Positions 21,362 through 31,745 of a stretch of 64,000 nt of DNA are shown here, piece by piece. The number at the start of each line of letters is the position of its first letter. The stretch's first letter is position 1. The translations under genes and the position numbers were made by a program. The notes under the pieces were generated by a model. The model did no database searches and had not been told where the DNA came from. It saw nothing but the letters and a program-made list of their open reading frames with translations. Location of the stretch: assembly GCA_038277395.1 (NCBI GenBank), contig CM076197.1, positions 28,475,564 through 28,539,563 on the forward strand, read 5' to 3'. Source of the DNA: Dryocosmus kuriphilus. Lineage: Eukaryota > Arthropoda > Insecta > Hymenoptera > Cynipidae.

Positions 21362-24300
21362 TGGCGACGATAATCCAAGGGAATCTTCGCAGGAGCATAC
21401 TTGCTCAGGATATGCTCATTCAAAGCGCTTATGAAAACAAGGCAGACCTACTCATTATCTCGGAGCAATACAGGGACATGCCTGGACGGAGCTGGTACCC
21501 GGATAACCTGGGTACTGCAGCGATTTGGGTCAGGAATGTATCCGAGCTACCGGTATCGGAAGCAGGCCGAGGTGATGGCTTTGTCTGGGTCAGGGCTGGC
21601 ACCGTCACTTATGTCAGCGTGTATTTATCCCCGAATGAGGGCATCGCTGAATTCAGGAGGAAGCTTGAGAAGTTAGAGGACTGCATTCGCGAAATGGAAG
21701 GACAAATAGTTATGGCTGGCGACTTTAACGCCAAGGCCTTAGAATGGGGAATGGATTGGACGTGCAGCAGGGGTGCCGCTGTAACTGAAATGGCGGCCAG
21801 GCTTGACTTGTCTATTCTCAACACAGGCGGAGTCTCAACGTTCAGGCGGGTCGGTTGTAGGGCAACCATTATTGATGTGACACTTGCCTCCTCGGACGTA
21901 GCTTCCTTAATCCAAGGATGGAAAGTTCTCGAGGAGTTCAGTGGTAGCGACCATCAACACATTCGGTTTAGGATTGAAACAAGGGCCAATAAACATAGCT
22001 GTCTGACTGGTTCCTCGCCCCGGACGATACGCGGCTGGAACGTTAGAAGATTGGATCAGGTGGCCCTACTGGACTACCTAATGAGAATAGAGACGACGGA
22101 ATATGAGCGCGACGCCTCTGCGACGACTTCTGCTAAGAAGGCAGAAGAACTTGCAGAGAAGACCACGCAACTCATTATTGGGGCCTGCGATGCAGCGATG
22201 CCAAGGCGGGCTAGAAAACACCATAGAAAACCAACGTATTGGTGGTCCGAGGGGATCTCGGAGCTTCGACGCAAGGCTCTGTCTTTGAGAAGGAGAGCGC
22301 AACGAAGAAGAGGACGAGCAAGCGCAGCATCTGCTGCTGAACTCTACCTGGTGGCTAAAAAACAATTAAGGAAGGCTATAAAAGCCAGCAAGTCCCGCTG
22401 TTGGATGAATCTGTGCAAGGAAATTGACCATGATACATGGGGTCTAGGGTATCGTATAGTGACCAGGAAAATCTCTCACCAATCACCGGAAGCACCACGT
22501 GACCCGGTGACAATGGAGGAAATTGTAGCGACACTCTTCCCGGAACACCCGGTCAGAACACCTGTAGATATAGCGGTTAGGCAGGAGGAAATCCCCGCCT
22601 TCAGTGTTGAGGGGCTCCGGGCTGCGGCCTACTCGTTAGGGAATCGTAAAGCCTTAGGGCCAGATGGAATACCAACGGAGTTAATTAAAATAGTCGCCAA
22701 GGAACGCCCCCACCTTCTACTAAACACTTATAATGCGTGTCTAGCAACGGGTGTTTTTACTCGGAAATGGAAGATACAGAGGTTGGTTCTGCTTGACAAA
22801 GGGAAGGGCCTGCCCATAACCCCGTCGTCATTTAGACCACTCTGTATGCTCGATAACCTAGGTAAAGTTTACGAGAAGATGCTAAGAGGGAGATCACGCA
22901 CAGCTGTTGACAAAGCGGGAGGACTTTCGGCGAGTCAACATGGCTTTCGTACCAGACGATCGACAGTCGGAGCCATTCTGGAAGAGGTTGAAGCAGCGCG
23001 GGACTCATGGAGAGGCAACCATAGGACGCGAGATCCCTGCGTGCTGGTGACCCTTGATGTGAGAAACGCTTTTAATACAGCAGGGTGGGTGGACATCCTA
23101 AATGCACTCGAGAACAGGTTCCAGGTTCCGACCTATTTGAGGAGAGTACTTAATGATTACCTAAGCAACAGAGAACTGGGGTACGAAACCACGGAGGGTC
23201 AAAAACGTAGACCAATCACGGCGGGAGTTGCACAGGGCTCGGCTCTTGGCCCGGACCTATGGAACATCATGTATGATGGTGTACTAAGTATAGTACTGCC
23301 AGAGTGGGCTAAGCTGGTGGGGTTCGCTGACGACTTAGCGGCGGTGATCAGGGCTACGAGCAATGAACAGGCACAGTGGAGGGCTAAATGGGTGATCGAT
23401 CTGGTCAAAGATTTGCTTGATGCGCATGGCCTAAATCTGGCAGTCAGCAAAACGGAAGTTGTTAACCTATCAAGGCAGAAGCGCTATGATCCGTTTTTGC
23501 AGATATCTGTCGCCGGGGAAAATATTGCAGCCAAGGAGCAGCTGAAGTATCTGGGTATGCTAATCGACAGGAAAATATCGTACTGGCTGCATATCAGAGG
23601 AGCTGCTGATAAAGCAAGTAGGGTGGCATCATCTCTTTCCAGGCTTATGCCCAATGTTAACGGGCCCAAAGCAAGCAAGAAAAAAACTCTGATGAGCGTT
23701 GTTCACTCCGTAATGCTGTATGGGTCGGAGGTTTGGGCCGATGCCCTAAAGGTGGAAAAGTACCATGGTAGAATGGCCTCGGTACAGAGGAAGTGCGCTC
23801 TGCGTATTACATCAGCATATCGCACTGTGTCCAGGGCAGCTGTACTGGTAATAGCAGGTGTGATCCCTATAGACCTACTTGCGCAGGAACGCAAGAGGAT
23901 CTACGAGCGAAGACATAAGGAGACTGACATTACCAGAATCATGACGATGGAAAGAATGAGCGCACAGCTTAAGTGGCAGACGCGGTGGGATTCTGAGGCG
24001 AAGGGTAGGTGGACTTATCGCCTCATACCGGAAACAAGGTCATGGACAAATAGGAAGTATGGGGAGATCAACTTTTACCTCACTCAGCTTCTTTCAGGAC
24101 ATGGTATGTTCTATACATACCTGTACAAATACAAAAAGAAGAGCAGCCCGCACTGCATCTACTGCGAAAACGACGTGCAGGATGATGTGGAACATACGTT
24201 TTTCGCGTGTGAAAGGTGGAAGGAGGCTCGAGAACAGGCAGAAGCTGGTCTCCGTGCGGAGCTGACGCCAGAAAACATCACGAGGCAAATGCTGAAATCC

Positions 24301-24375
24301 CAAGAGCAATGGGATATAGTAGGAAGGTACGTTGAAACGGTATTACGCACCAAAAAGAGAGAAGAAGAGACATGA
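21358..24375 (+). CDS. LINE ORF2: APE-type endonuclease and reverse transcriptase
   Basis: An uninterrupted 1005-residue protein that would nick the target and reverse transcribe the LINE RNA. Endonuclease (about 1-225): QGNL near residue 7, IISEQ with the catalytic Glu near 37, MAGDFNAK at 119-126, and SDH at 197-199. RT (about 440-720): NRKALGPDGIPTELIK, LLDKGKG, FRPLCMLDNLGKVYEKML, ASQHGFRTRRST, VTLDVRNAFN, AGVAQGSALGPDLWN and catalytic FADD at 656-659. The C-terminal zinc module CIYC...VEHTFFAC lies at about 933-949. The motif set, the CCHC ORF1 and the ORF1/ORF2 overlap fit the R1 clade. All catalytic residues I can identify are present. Confidence 0.95.
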   Translation: MMATIIQGNLRRSILAQDMLIQSAYENKADLLIISEQYRDMPGRSWYPDNLGTAAIWVRNVSELPVSEAGRGDGFVWVRAGTVTYVSVYLSPNEGIAEFRRKLEKLEDCIREMEGQIVMAGDFNAKALEWGMDWTCSRGAAVTEMAARLDLSILNTGGVSTFRRVGCRATIIDVTLASSDVASLIQGWKVLEEFSGSDHQHIRFRIETRANKHSCLTGSSPRTIRGWNVRRLDQVALLDYLMRIETTEYERDASATTSAKKAEELAEKTTQLIIGACDAAMPRRARKHHRKPTYWWSEGISELRRKALSLRRRAQRRRGRASAASAAELYLVAKKQLRKAIKASKSRCWMNLCKEIDHDTWGLGYRIVTRKISHQSPEAPRDPVTMEEIVATLFPEHPVRTPVDIAVRQEEIPAFSVEGLRAAAYSLGNRKALGPDGIPTELIKIVAKERPHLLLNTYNACLATGVFTRKWKIQRLVLLDKGKGLPITPSSFRPLCMLDNLGKVYEKMLRGRSRTAVDKAGGLSASQHGFRTRRSTVGAILEEVEAARDSWRGNHRTRDPCVLVTLDVRNAFNTAGWVDILNALENRFQVPTYLRRVLNDYLSNRELGYETTEGQKRRPITAGVAQGSALGPDLWNIMYDGVLSIVLPEWAKLVGFADDLAAVIRATSNEQAQWRAKWVIDLVKDLLDAHGLNLAVSKTEVVNLSRQKRYDPFLQISVAGENIAAKEQLKYLGMLIDRKISYWLHIRGAADKASRVASSLSRLMPNVNGPKASKKKTLMSVVHSVMLYGSEVWADALKVEKYHGRMASVQRKCALRITSAYRTVSRAAVLVIAGVIPIDLLAQERKRIYERRHKETDITRIMTMERMSAQLKWQTRWDSEAKGRWTYRLIPETRSWTNRKYGEINFYLTQLLSGHGMFYTYLYKYKKKSSPHCIYCENDVQDDVEHTFFACERWKEAREQAEAGLRAELTPENITRQMLKSQEQWDIVGRYVETVLRTKKREEET

Positions 24376-24840
24376 AGGAAATGGGAGATTGTCCCATATA
24401 GATAGGGTCGAAGGCCGGCGAGCCCGAGATGTGGTGTTAGCCACACTACCGAGGACGACGCGATCACCTATCGGATGATGCATGTAGGCGAGCTCAAAGA
24501 GGTAGGATCTGAAGAGGAGGACTTAAGATGCCCCAACACTGAAGAAGAAGGTTACGCTGAACCCCTAAGCCCAATATGGGGACGGGGGATGTAGGTGTAA
24601 ACTAAGAGAAAGCAAACTAGGTTGGGAATATGAGGAAGCCGAGACACGGCATAGTGGCCACTAAGCCATGTACCTGAAGTAATGCGAAAGCGGTTTCCGG
24701 GTACATGGTTGGGCTGAGAGAGGAGGTGGTTTTAGTGGGTAGGGGACGTGTTTTAGGCCGAGGCCCACACTCAGTCCGTCAAAAGGATTTCCACATCCTC
24801 TAAAACAAAAAAAAACAAAAAACAAAAAAAAAAAAAAAAA
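24376..24840 (+). other. LINE 3' UTR and A-rich tail
   Basis: GC-rich compared with the flanks, ending in an A-rich tract with interspersed C. The segment GGAGGTGGTTTTAGTGGGTA at 24723 onward recurs inverted at 35803-35936. Confidence 0.85.
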
Positions 24841-24857
24841 AACTCGGGTAGGAGAGT

Positions 24858-25166
24858 AGACTCTCCGTCCTGCTAACACTCTAGAGAATAGACACAACCG
24901 GACTCAGATAGATAGGAAGGTAGACCCTCCGTCCTGCCCGGAAGATACCTTGCTGTGGCAGGCCCCAAATGCCGCCACCGAAGACCTCTTCATGGTCGAG
25001 CATCCCGCTTTTATTTGGGGCTCGCTACCCCTCGAGTTCCCTTTTCTCCCTTGTAAAGTCAGGGGTGCTATAGCTGCCCCTGTGTGGATGCTGGACCATG
25101 CTTTCCTTTCCGTTTGCGTGGTAACCTATTTTAAGGGCCTCCTATGGTACACCTTGCAATATATAT
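24858..25166. other. Non-coding target flank
   Basis: Mixed GC-rich DNA. It contains two similar phrases, GTAGACTCTCCGTCCTGC and GTAGACCCTCCGTCCTGC, about 55 bases apart, and the palindrome arm TAACACTCTAGAGAA (24874-24888). No gene recognised. Confidence 0.4.
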
Positions 25167-25260
25167 TGTAACTTCTGATTTTAATTAAAAAAGGATTTTT
25201 AATAATTATTCATTATTATTTTATTATTATTTAAATAACAGAAATGAAAGGTTACGATCA
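25167..25260 (-). repeat. LTR-like fragment related to 29675
   Basis: TGTAACTTCTGATTTTAATT and the next 75 bases match 29675-29765 with mismatches; the latter is the inner edge of the 5' LTR of element D. It is probably the end of the 3' LTR of D, or a solo fragment. Similarity stops near 25260. Confidence 0.5.
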
Positions 25261-25339
25261 TTACGAGTACGACTATTATCATGTGGGCAGTGTATATTCT
25301 TTTTTCTCCCACGTCAATGTCCTACTTCTTTCTTACCCA

Positions 25340-25620
25340 GGTGGAAATTTACAAATGGCTTGGTACCGCTCTAGTACCGCCGGGCGGATGTCGGTGCTGG
25401 CGTGTTACTGATATATTACCGGATGGCAAACGGCTAGGTACTGGCGTTGATATGAAATGTCACTCGGCTGGGAGTTGTATTTCAGTACTGGGGCGGTACT
25501 GGAAATGGTAATATGCCTGTACCGACAATCTGTATTGGCGCGGTACTGATATTACTACCAAAGGTAACTCGACTGGAAGTTGGAAGTCAGTACTAAAAAG
25601 GTACTGGCTTTTACAGACGA
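25340..25620. repeat. Diverged GTACTGG-type repeats
   Basis: Contains scattered GGTACTGGCG and CAGTACTGGGGCGGTACTGG phrases that resemble, partly in inverted orientation, the minisatellite at 26340-27075. Confidence 0.5.
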
Positions 25621-25754
25621 CAAAATATTATAAAAAATATGGGTATACAAAATTTTATTCAAGCACACAGTTTATTAGCAGTTTTATTAGTCATAAGCTT
25701 AAATTATTAATCCATAGCTGTAATTTTCGACGATCGTATAGCAAATAAAATTTT

Positions 25755-25843
25755 GCACGCACGCTGGGGAGATTCGAACCTAACTCATAAACCTATAACT
25801 AACGTTTCTCAAGTCGACGGTCTTAACCATTACGCTATTACGC
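25755..25843 (-). ncRNA. tRNA-like sequence (possible tRNA-derived SINE)
   Basis: On the minus strand it contains TAGCGTAATGGTTAAGACC (box A-like) and GGTTCGAATCTC (box B-like) about 45 bases later. I could not fold a good acceptor stem, so it is either a decayed tRNA or the head of a SINE rather than a working tRNA. Confidence 0.45.
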
Positions 25844-26339
25844 AAGTTGAAATCTTTTACAAAAAACCGAAACGCATTTGTCCCACTGATGATTCCCCCA
25901 AGGAGAAAAAGTGTGACATTCCTTATGTTTCCGGCAATTGACAAAAATTTAATGCATAAAAAAATTTAATGTATACAAAAATTTCCAAAAATGTAAAAAA
26001 TGTAAAAAATTTCCAAAAATTTTCCAAAATTTCAATAATTGACAAAAATTTTTAAATATTTATGTAACTTATAGTATCTAAAAACGAAAATTACTCTATG
26101 AGGCCACCCATATACTAGGTGGACAGTTTTGGGATGTGGACGGTTATGGCAAAAAACTACTATTGTACACGGCGGGGGGCTGTTCGAGCCAAAGTCCAAG
26201 ACACAAGGGGGGGGGGGGGGGGGGTCTAAAAGTGGAAAAAAATTGTTCACGTGTTATATGGTCGGACCCTATTGAAAATTTAACATAAGCAGAAATCGTG
26301 TCTATCTTAAAAGCGTGTCATATAAAGCCAGCACTTACA
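25844..26339. other. Non-coding stretch with long G run
   Basis: AT-rich with repeated AAAAATTTCCAAAAATG phrases, then an uninterrupted run of about 18 G near 26208-26224. No gene. Confidence 0.6.
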
Positions 26340-27075
26340 ATTTGTACTGGGGCAGTACTAAACTAGTACCACCCCAAACCTCAGCATAACTCCCTAGTTA
26401 GCTGCTCGCCAGCCCTTGGATTCTGTACTGGGGCAGTACTAAGCCAGTACCGTGCCAACGGTCGGCATAACTCCTAATTCGGTTGCTGGTTAGGACTTAG
26501 ACTCAGTACTGGTGCAGTACCAGCCAGTACCGCGCCAACGGTCAATTGAACTCCCAGATCAGATGCGAGCCAGAACTTGGACTCAGTACTGGTACAGTAC
26601 TAAACCAGTACTGCGCCAACCCTTGGCAGAACTCCTAAGTCGGTTGCTAGCCAGCAATTTGACTCAGTACTGGTGCAGTAATAGGCCAGTAGCGCGCCAA
26701 CGCAGCGGTGGGTAGAAATCCCAGATCAGCTGCGAGTGATCACTTGGACTCAGTACTGGTGCATTACTAAGCCATTACTACGCCAACGGTAGGTAGAACT
26801 CCCAAATCAGATTCGAGTCAGCACTTGCACTCAGTATTGGTGCAGTACTAAGCCAGTACCGCGCCAACGGTTGATAGAACTCCTAATTAGCTGAAAACCA
26901 GCAGTCAGCACTTGGAATCAGTATTGGTGCAATACTAGTCGAGTACCGCTTCAACCCTGGCCAGAATTCCTAAGTCGATTGCTAGTCAGCACTTCGACAC
27001 ACATCAGTATTGGTGCTGCACCACGTCTGTAGCAAACCAGTACCACGCCAACGCTTGGCGCGGTATTAACGCTCA
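26340..27075 (+). repeat. ~82-bp minisatellite, about nine units
   Basis: Unit anchors (CAGTACTGG or variants) occur at about 26342, 26424, 26503, 26583, 26663, 26751, 26832, 26919 and 27004. Each unit has GCAGTACTAAGCCAGTACCGCGCCAACG followed by a variable half ending in CAGCACTTGGACT-like sequence. The core is rich in the GTAC palindrome. Confidence 0.85.
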
Positions 27076-27098
27076 GTACAGTCGTTGCTCCTTTTTTA

Positions 27099-29203
27099 CT
27101 ACTGACGTGGTACTATGCCATTGGTAAGGTCCGGCATAAGTCCGACTTTTCCACCTGAGTATTGACGTGGTGCTGCCTCGTTTCCCGATGAATTATTTAG
27201 TCCCTCCGTGTTTTTCTTTCTGGTATCTGGTTCTTTATTGTCTTTAAATTCTAAATGTTGTACATTGTAGGAGGGTTGTGGTGGATTTTGTTGCCATGAA
27301 GATCTTTCATTGTTTCTTTTCTGCCCCACTTAGGCCCTGATTTTTCCGATATCCCGTCGATCGATTATTGGTATTATTGATGTTGGATGGTCAGTTATTA
27401 TTTCCCTGTCCTGTCCTTTGGTGGGCGTTACCATTGTTCTGGGTGTGCCATAATTCTTGGGTGTTTCCTGCTGTGTCCTGAAGCGTGTCGTTTCTACCTT
27501 TCCATTCTTCGTTTTCTATCTGACCTGTATTTTTAGGTTCAATATTATCACAATCCTCTAACATCACCATTTTATTATTATTATTATATCATTAAGCCGT
27601 TTTCCTTTCGGGGTAAGCGTAAACTCTCTCGGTTCTAGCCTCGTTACATTACCAGGGATTAGGAAATTTATGTGATTGTGGAAGGAAGGAAGTGCGTATT
27701 GGAAGTTATAGATTATAGATCGATCCATAAGTCGCATGCTGCTCATTCAAACAACACACTAGTCCCACAAAACCACTCCGACCCATGTCGCTGATCAATC
27801 TCTCTAGTAATTACCCCTGGTGAACAGCTTCGCACAGCCATATGGAAATCCATATGCTAAGGCAAAGCCCTCCACCAGAACCCACTAGTATTCAAAATCA
27901 TTCGTTTCAGGCGATCGTCACACATTTCTTATAGACAATTTTTTGCCATACATCTCTATCCTGACATACAAATTTTGCTTCCTTTACATCCATACACCTT
28001 TTCATGCAAGCTCTTGTATTCCTATGGCTCTTTGTATCTTTTTGCTTGAGAGTCTCACATATTTCCACCATTCTTTCCTCGGTCTACCTCTCGGTGCGTG
28101 ACAGTTCACTTTTCCGAAATATACTTGCTTCGTTAAACGTTTTTCATCCACTCTCAACTTAAGCAAACCATCTCAACAAATTTCTTTCCCTCTTGCTCAT
28201 CAGAGTTTCCTATATGCCACATTCTTTCAGAACCCATTCGTTACTGGCTTTATCTATTAGTGTTTTAACGCAAATATTCCGCAGAAAGCGCATTCCAATC
28301 GCGTTCACTTTACTTCTATTCTTTTCTTGGCATGTCCAAGTTTCGCTACCATACAGCACAGTAGGTGCCATTAATTCGTCAAATTCCCCAATTCCTCTTC
28401 CTATAATGGCATATTTAATTTCATCATTGTATTGTCGGGCAAGTTTTCTTATTATTTCTCGTGTTTCCTGTGCAGAGGTTAATTCTTGAGTTTGTGCGAC
28501 TATTTTCTGGCGTATAATGTTCTTGCGCCATCTTGGTGTGGGTGATAATTTCCGAATTCCAATTTCTTTTTAAATTCGTATTGTGTTCGTTTACTCCAGA
28601 ATCTTTGGCGAAATTTAATTTTAAATGTTTCCAAGTTTGAGACCCCGTATTTTACTATCTGCCACCAGTCACTTGGTGGATCTAACAAAGATTTCTCTGA
28701 AAGGTATTCTGTGTCGCATGGGCGTGGTCTTACCGCTAGCCAGTACAGTTCTAATTGTCTCAGGTACTTCGTCCAGCTTCTGTCTCCTTTGAATTCTGAC
28801 AAAACATATTTAACGTTTAGTCTCAATGTCATGGTTGAGTGAGTTCTCTTTCTTCTTCTTCTAGGATTTGCTCGATCATTCGTACTTGTGCTGCTTCCAG
28901 ATGTTCTAACTAGTTCTGCATTCTGTTTCCTTTTTCTCCTAATCTTTGTGTCAAATTGGTCCTTGCCTCTATTGAACGATTCAAGATTGTTTGTACCTCA
29001 GTGATTTTCTTTTGTAAAGCTTTTTCTTTATTCATTTCTTGTTTCTTTCTGTATTTTCTTTCTTCCTCTATTATTCTTTTTGTTCTTTCTTCCATATTCA
29101 GTAGCTTTTTGTTTATTTCTGTCCATATTTTCTCCATTTTGTTTTGGTTTTCTTCATCTTAACCCCCTTCTTCTGTGCTCTCCATTTCACCTTCATTGTT
29201 CAT
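27099..29203 (-). pseudogene. gag: Element D gag (LTR retrotransposon), split by an RTE fragment
   Basis: Minus strand. An ATG at 29203 begins an acidic leader with a stop after about 14 codons, followed by a long charged coiled region (28910-29137, KKLLNMEERTKRIIEEERK). The capsid-like block 28500-28832 has FKGDRSWTKYLRQLELYW and FKIKFRQRFWSKRTQYEFKKKL, a Gypsy-type capsid pattern. The frame goes on to about 28367, is interrupted by the RTE fragment, and resumes at about 27565 down to 27099. No zinc knuckle, protease or RT follows; the sequence runs into minisatellite instead. I regard D as a gag-only derivative. Confidence 0.65.
27566..28366 (-). mobile_element. RTE-like LINE fragment (3' end)
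   Basis: On the minus strand it begins TVLYGSETWTCQEKNRS, the C-terminal region of RTE-type RTs, and continues with a VRLSSKK/ERM-like region with breaks. It ends in a 3' region with a TAATAATAATAA microsatellite tail (27567-27586), as RTE elements often do. It is 5'-truncated and inserted in gag of D. A short possible duplication (AATGG) flanks it. Confidence 0.7.
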
Positions 29204-29654
29204 TATCTTTCCCCTCCCTTCTAGATCTTCCCTTTGGTTATTTTCTCCTGTTTTCTTTTGTTGTGCTGTTGATGAGCGTAGCATTGCGCGATTCATTTCA
29301 TTTTATGCATGTTTATATTTAAATAGGTCTCTTGTATGAGTAAACAGGATGAGTAAAACTTTATTTTACTTTTTCTTTACTTTTTTTGTTTATTATTTAT
29401 TTTATTTGCTTCTTTTTCGTTTATCTGATCTTGTTTATTTTTTAGAAATGTATCTAGCTCATTCATATTCTTTGGTACATATTTTTGACTTAATGGTGGT
29501 GGGTAGGATACGCTTTTACACGGCTTACTTCAGTTGAAGAATGCTTCGAAAATTTCTTTTTGATTCATTACATACAAAAAGCTCACTTCTATTCTTTCTC
29601 TTTCTTTTCTTTGTAATTTCTTTCGAATCTCCCTTCTGTTTATACTCTTCGTGC

Positions 29655-29672
29655 CTCACGTTGCGGGCGCCA
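29655..29672 (-). other. Primer-binding site of element D
   Basis: On the minus strand TGGCGCCCGCAACGTGAG starts 2 bases after the LTR end ...GGAAGTTACA. TGGCGCC is the classic start of a tRNA-Lys-type primer site. Confidence 0.65.
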
Positions 29673-29674
29673 AC

Positions 29675-30119
29675 TGTAACTTCCGCTTTTAATTCAAAAT
29701 GGATTTTTAATAATTATTGTCTTATATTATTTAAATAATAAAAATGGAAGGTCGACTACGAGAGTAGAAAAGAGATTCAAAGATTTATTATAATGGATTT
29801 ATTCATAAAATCCTATCTAAATAAATTTTGCACTTTCTTTTGATCTTTCCTAGTCTAATGCTATTATACCTAGAGGAATTATTATAGTAAATCGTCAAAT
29901 CATGAATATGATAAATACCAATCAAGTATATCTTTTTATTGTTTATTTCTTATTAGTTATATGCGAAATAATTTTAATATTTGAATAGAGATTATCTCTG
30001 TCTTTATGGCTTACACATATGTTAAAAAATTGGAAGACAAAGTCCCAAGATCGCACGCACCTATTCTCACCTAAAGAGAGAGAGTTTACAGGTTATACAT
30101 AGTTTTAATAATCTACTCT
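29675..30119 (-). repeat. Probable 5' LTR of element D (inner portion)
   Basis: Begins (plus strand) TGTAACTTCCGCTTTTAATT next to the primer-binding site; the first 90 bases recur at 25167. AT-rich thereafter. I cannot place its far end; it may reach into the following blocks. Confidence 0.5.
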
Positions 30120-30680
30120 TTGTTTAAATCACGACGTTCAGCGCTTCGCGGGTTTCCCGCGGTGTGTTGTGGGCGCGCCCTGGAGTGGGGGTAGCGCGTT
30201 GCTCTCACTGAGAGGCCCCGTTCGAGTCAGTGTGTGACGAGTTGGCGGTTTGTTGCGTATGGGCGTGCTCTTGCCCATCTCCGACTTCGGTTTGTCAAGT
30301 GCGTGCTTCGAGTTATTCCGGGAGCGGGCCGTGTTATAATATTTTGCAAAGTGTTTTAGTGTTCTCTCAGTTTTGTTTTCGACCCTCGGTGCAGGGCATT
30401 CGGAGCTGGTTATTGTGAAGCCCACTACATTGTCGAGCCTCTCCGTCTTAGTATAAATGATTTGATTTAGTTGCCGTTGTACGGCGGGTGGTTTAAGTTG
30501 TGTTGTTTTGTGAGGTGCAACGGCGGTGATTTGTGCCACAGACTCGACCATTCACATCTACGATTGAATAAAGGAATTAAATCGACAAAACAAGAGAGCC
30601 TTTGTCTTTCCTTCTTTTTGCGAGCAGCAACGCTCTCTCTTTATTGCTTCAACGAGCCTTCTACCTGAACGAACACTCTT
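30120..30680 (+). other. GC-rich block of unknown nature
   Basis: Much more GC-rich than its AT-rich flanks, with sharp edges. The plus strand has AATAAA near 30565 followed by a T-rich stretch, so a polyadenylated RNA end is possible. An open frame of 137 codons on the minus strand (30138-30551) is low-complexity in Thr/Pro/Lys and I recognise nothing in it. It could be a promoter, part of an LTR or a gene end. Confidence 0.4.
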
Positions 30681-31460
30681 AATTATTTATCTATTCTAAA
30701 TTAAGAGTAATCCTTCTTATCCTTCCTTCGTTATTTCAAGTCTAATCTTTTCCTAAGATCTCTTAATACATAATTAGAGTCGTGGACAGTTAGCCCGCAT
30801 AATGACTATGTGAGCCTTTTAGAGTGAGTCCCTGATCGCTGGTGGCTTTACTCCACAGGAGGTCTCTGATAAATCCTCACAATATCTCTCACCAATGTCT
30901 AAAGAAATGGACGAATCCAACTTTGTCCAGGTTAAGATATGTCTGGGTATTGGAAATTTGTTTGAGACCTGTCAAGTTATATCTATTCTTTTATACTCTG
31001 GAATTTATTAACTGAGTTCATTTAGACTTTCTTATCTCTCACTTTAATTCCTTGCCTGACAGGAATTGGAGGTGAACCTCATCCCACTCATAGATAAAAT
31101 ATCAGACTTTTGAGATATGAAGTTAAAACTCAGTTTTTAAATAATTATTAATTTCTTAATACTTTTACTCTCTTTTAGCTCTCACCACATTTTCCTATCC
31201 GACAGAGTTTGGAGGTAAACCTCGTCTCCCTCATAGGTGAAATGCTGGGATCTCGAGATAAAAGAGGCTATTTTACTTTATAAACTCTTTTAATTACTTC
31301 AAAATATTAATTATACTATTTAGTCTTATCTCTCACTTAATTCTCCTATCCGACAGAGATTGGAGGTGAACCTCGTCTCAATCCTTGGTAAAATATCAGG
31401 TTCTTGAGATAAGAGAACAGTTTAATTAAATATTTACTCTTTAATTTTCCAATGAAAAAG
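30681..31460 (+). repeat. Short tandem block, ~140-160-bp units
   Basis: GACAG...TTGGAGGTGAACCTCGTC-type phrases recur at about 31058, 31197 and 31352, each preceded by TATCTCTCAC and followed by a TATCAG..GAGATA phrase. Three diverged units are clear; the portion before 31020 is only weakly similar. Confidence 0.65.
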
Positions 31461-31673
31461 CCCCAAATGCTCTCAATATAGAATTTTGTTCTTTATCTAA
31501 ATCTTTCTAATCTCCCTAATGGATTACAATATGTTCGATGTAAGTTATGGTTCGCGCAGCTCAGACTGTAAGGACCCGCAAGGAGCGTTGCCTACGCAAA
31601 AACTTTTACAATCAATTGGGAGATTAGGTGCCAGTTTCGAAAAGAACGTATTAAAAAAATTCGTCGTTACTCT

Positions 31674-31745
31674 TAAACGGCTAGCTTAGGCAGCAGCGTT
31701 CTGAGTTTCTAGTCGGAAGTTTACGGGCTTGATTCTCGCTGTCTC
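31674..31745 (+). ncRNA. tRNA-like sequence (pseudo-tRNA or SINE head)
   Basis: GGCTAGCTTAGGCAGCAGCG resembles a D-arm/box A, TCTGA..TCGGA can form the anticodon stem, and CGGGCTTGATTCTCGC resembles a T-arm/box B. The anticodon loop seems one base too long and the acceptor stem is poor, so it is probably not functional. Confidence 0.4.

Larger units (their letters stand above)
19903..24840 (+). mobile_element. Full-length R1-clade LINE
   Basis: The element is bounded by a 17-bp target duplication: AACTCGGGTGGGAGAGT at 19886-19902 and AACTCGGGTAGGAGAGT at 24841-24857, one mismatch. It has a 5' UTR, ORF1 with zinc knuckles, ORF2 with endonuclease and RT, a 3' UTR, and an A-rich tail at about 24803-24840. 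ORF2 is intact; ORF1 has one frame break in an A run. Complete ends plus an intact ORF2 suggest a relatively recent insertion. A copy of its 3' UTR type appears at 35803-35936. Confidence 0.92.

Noticed and set aside
26340..27075. CRISPR-like regular spacing of ~82 bp
   Set aside because: The between-core sequences are related to one another, so they are not spacers.
30138..30551. 137-codon minus-strand open frame as a host gene
   Set aside because: Low-complexity composition, no motif, and the polyadenylation signal is on the opposite strand.
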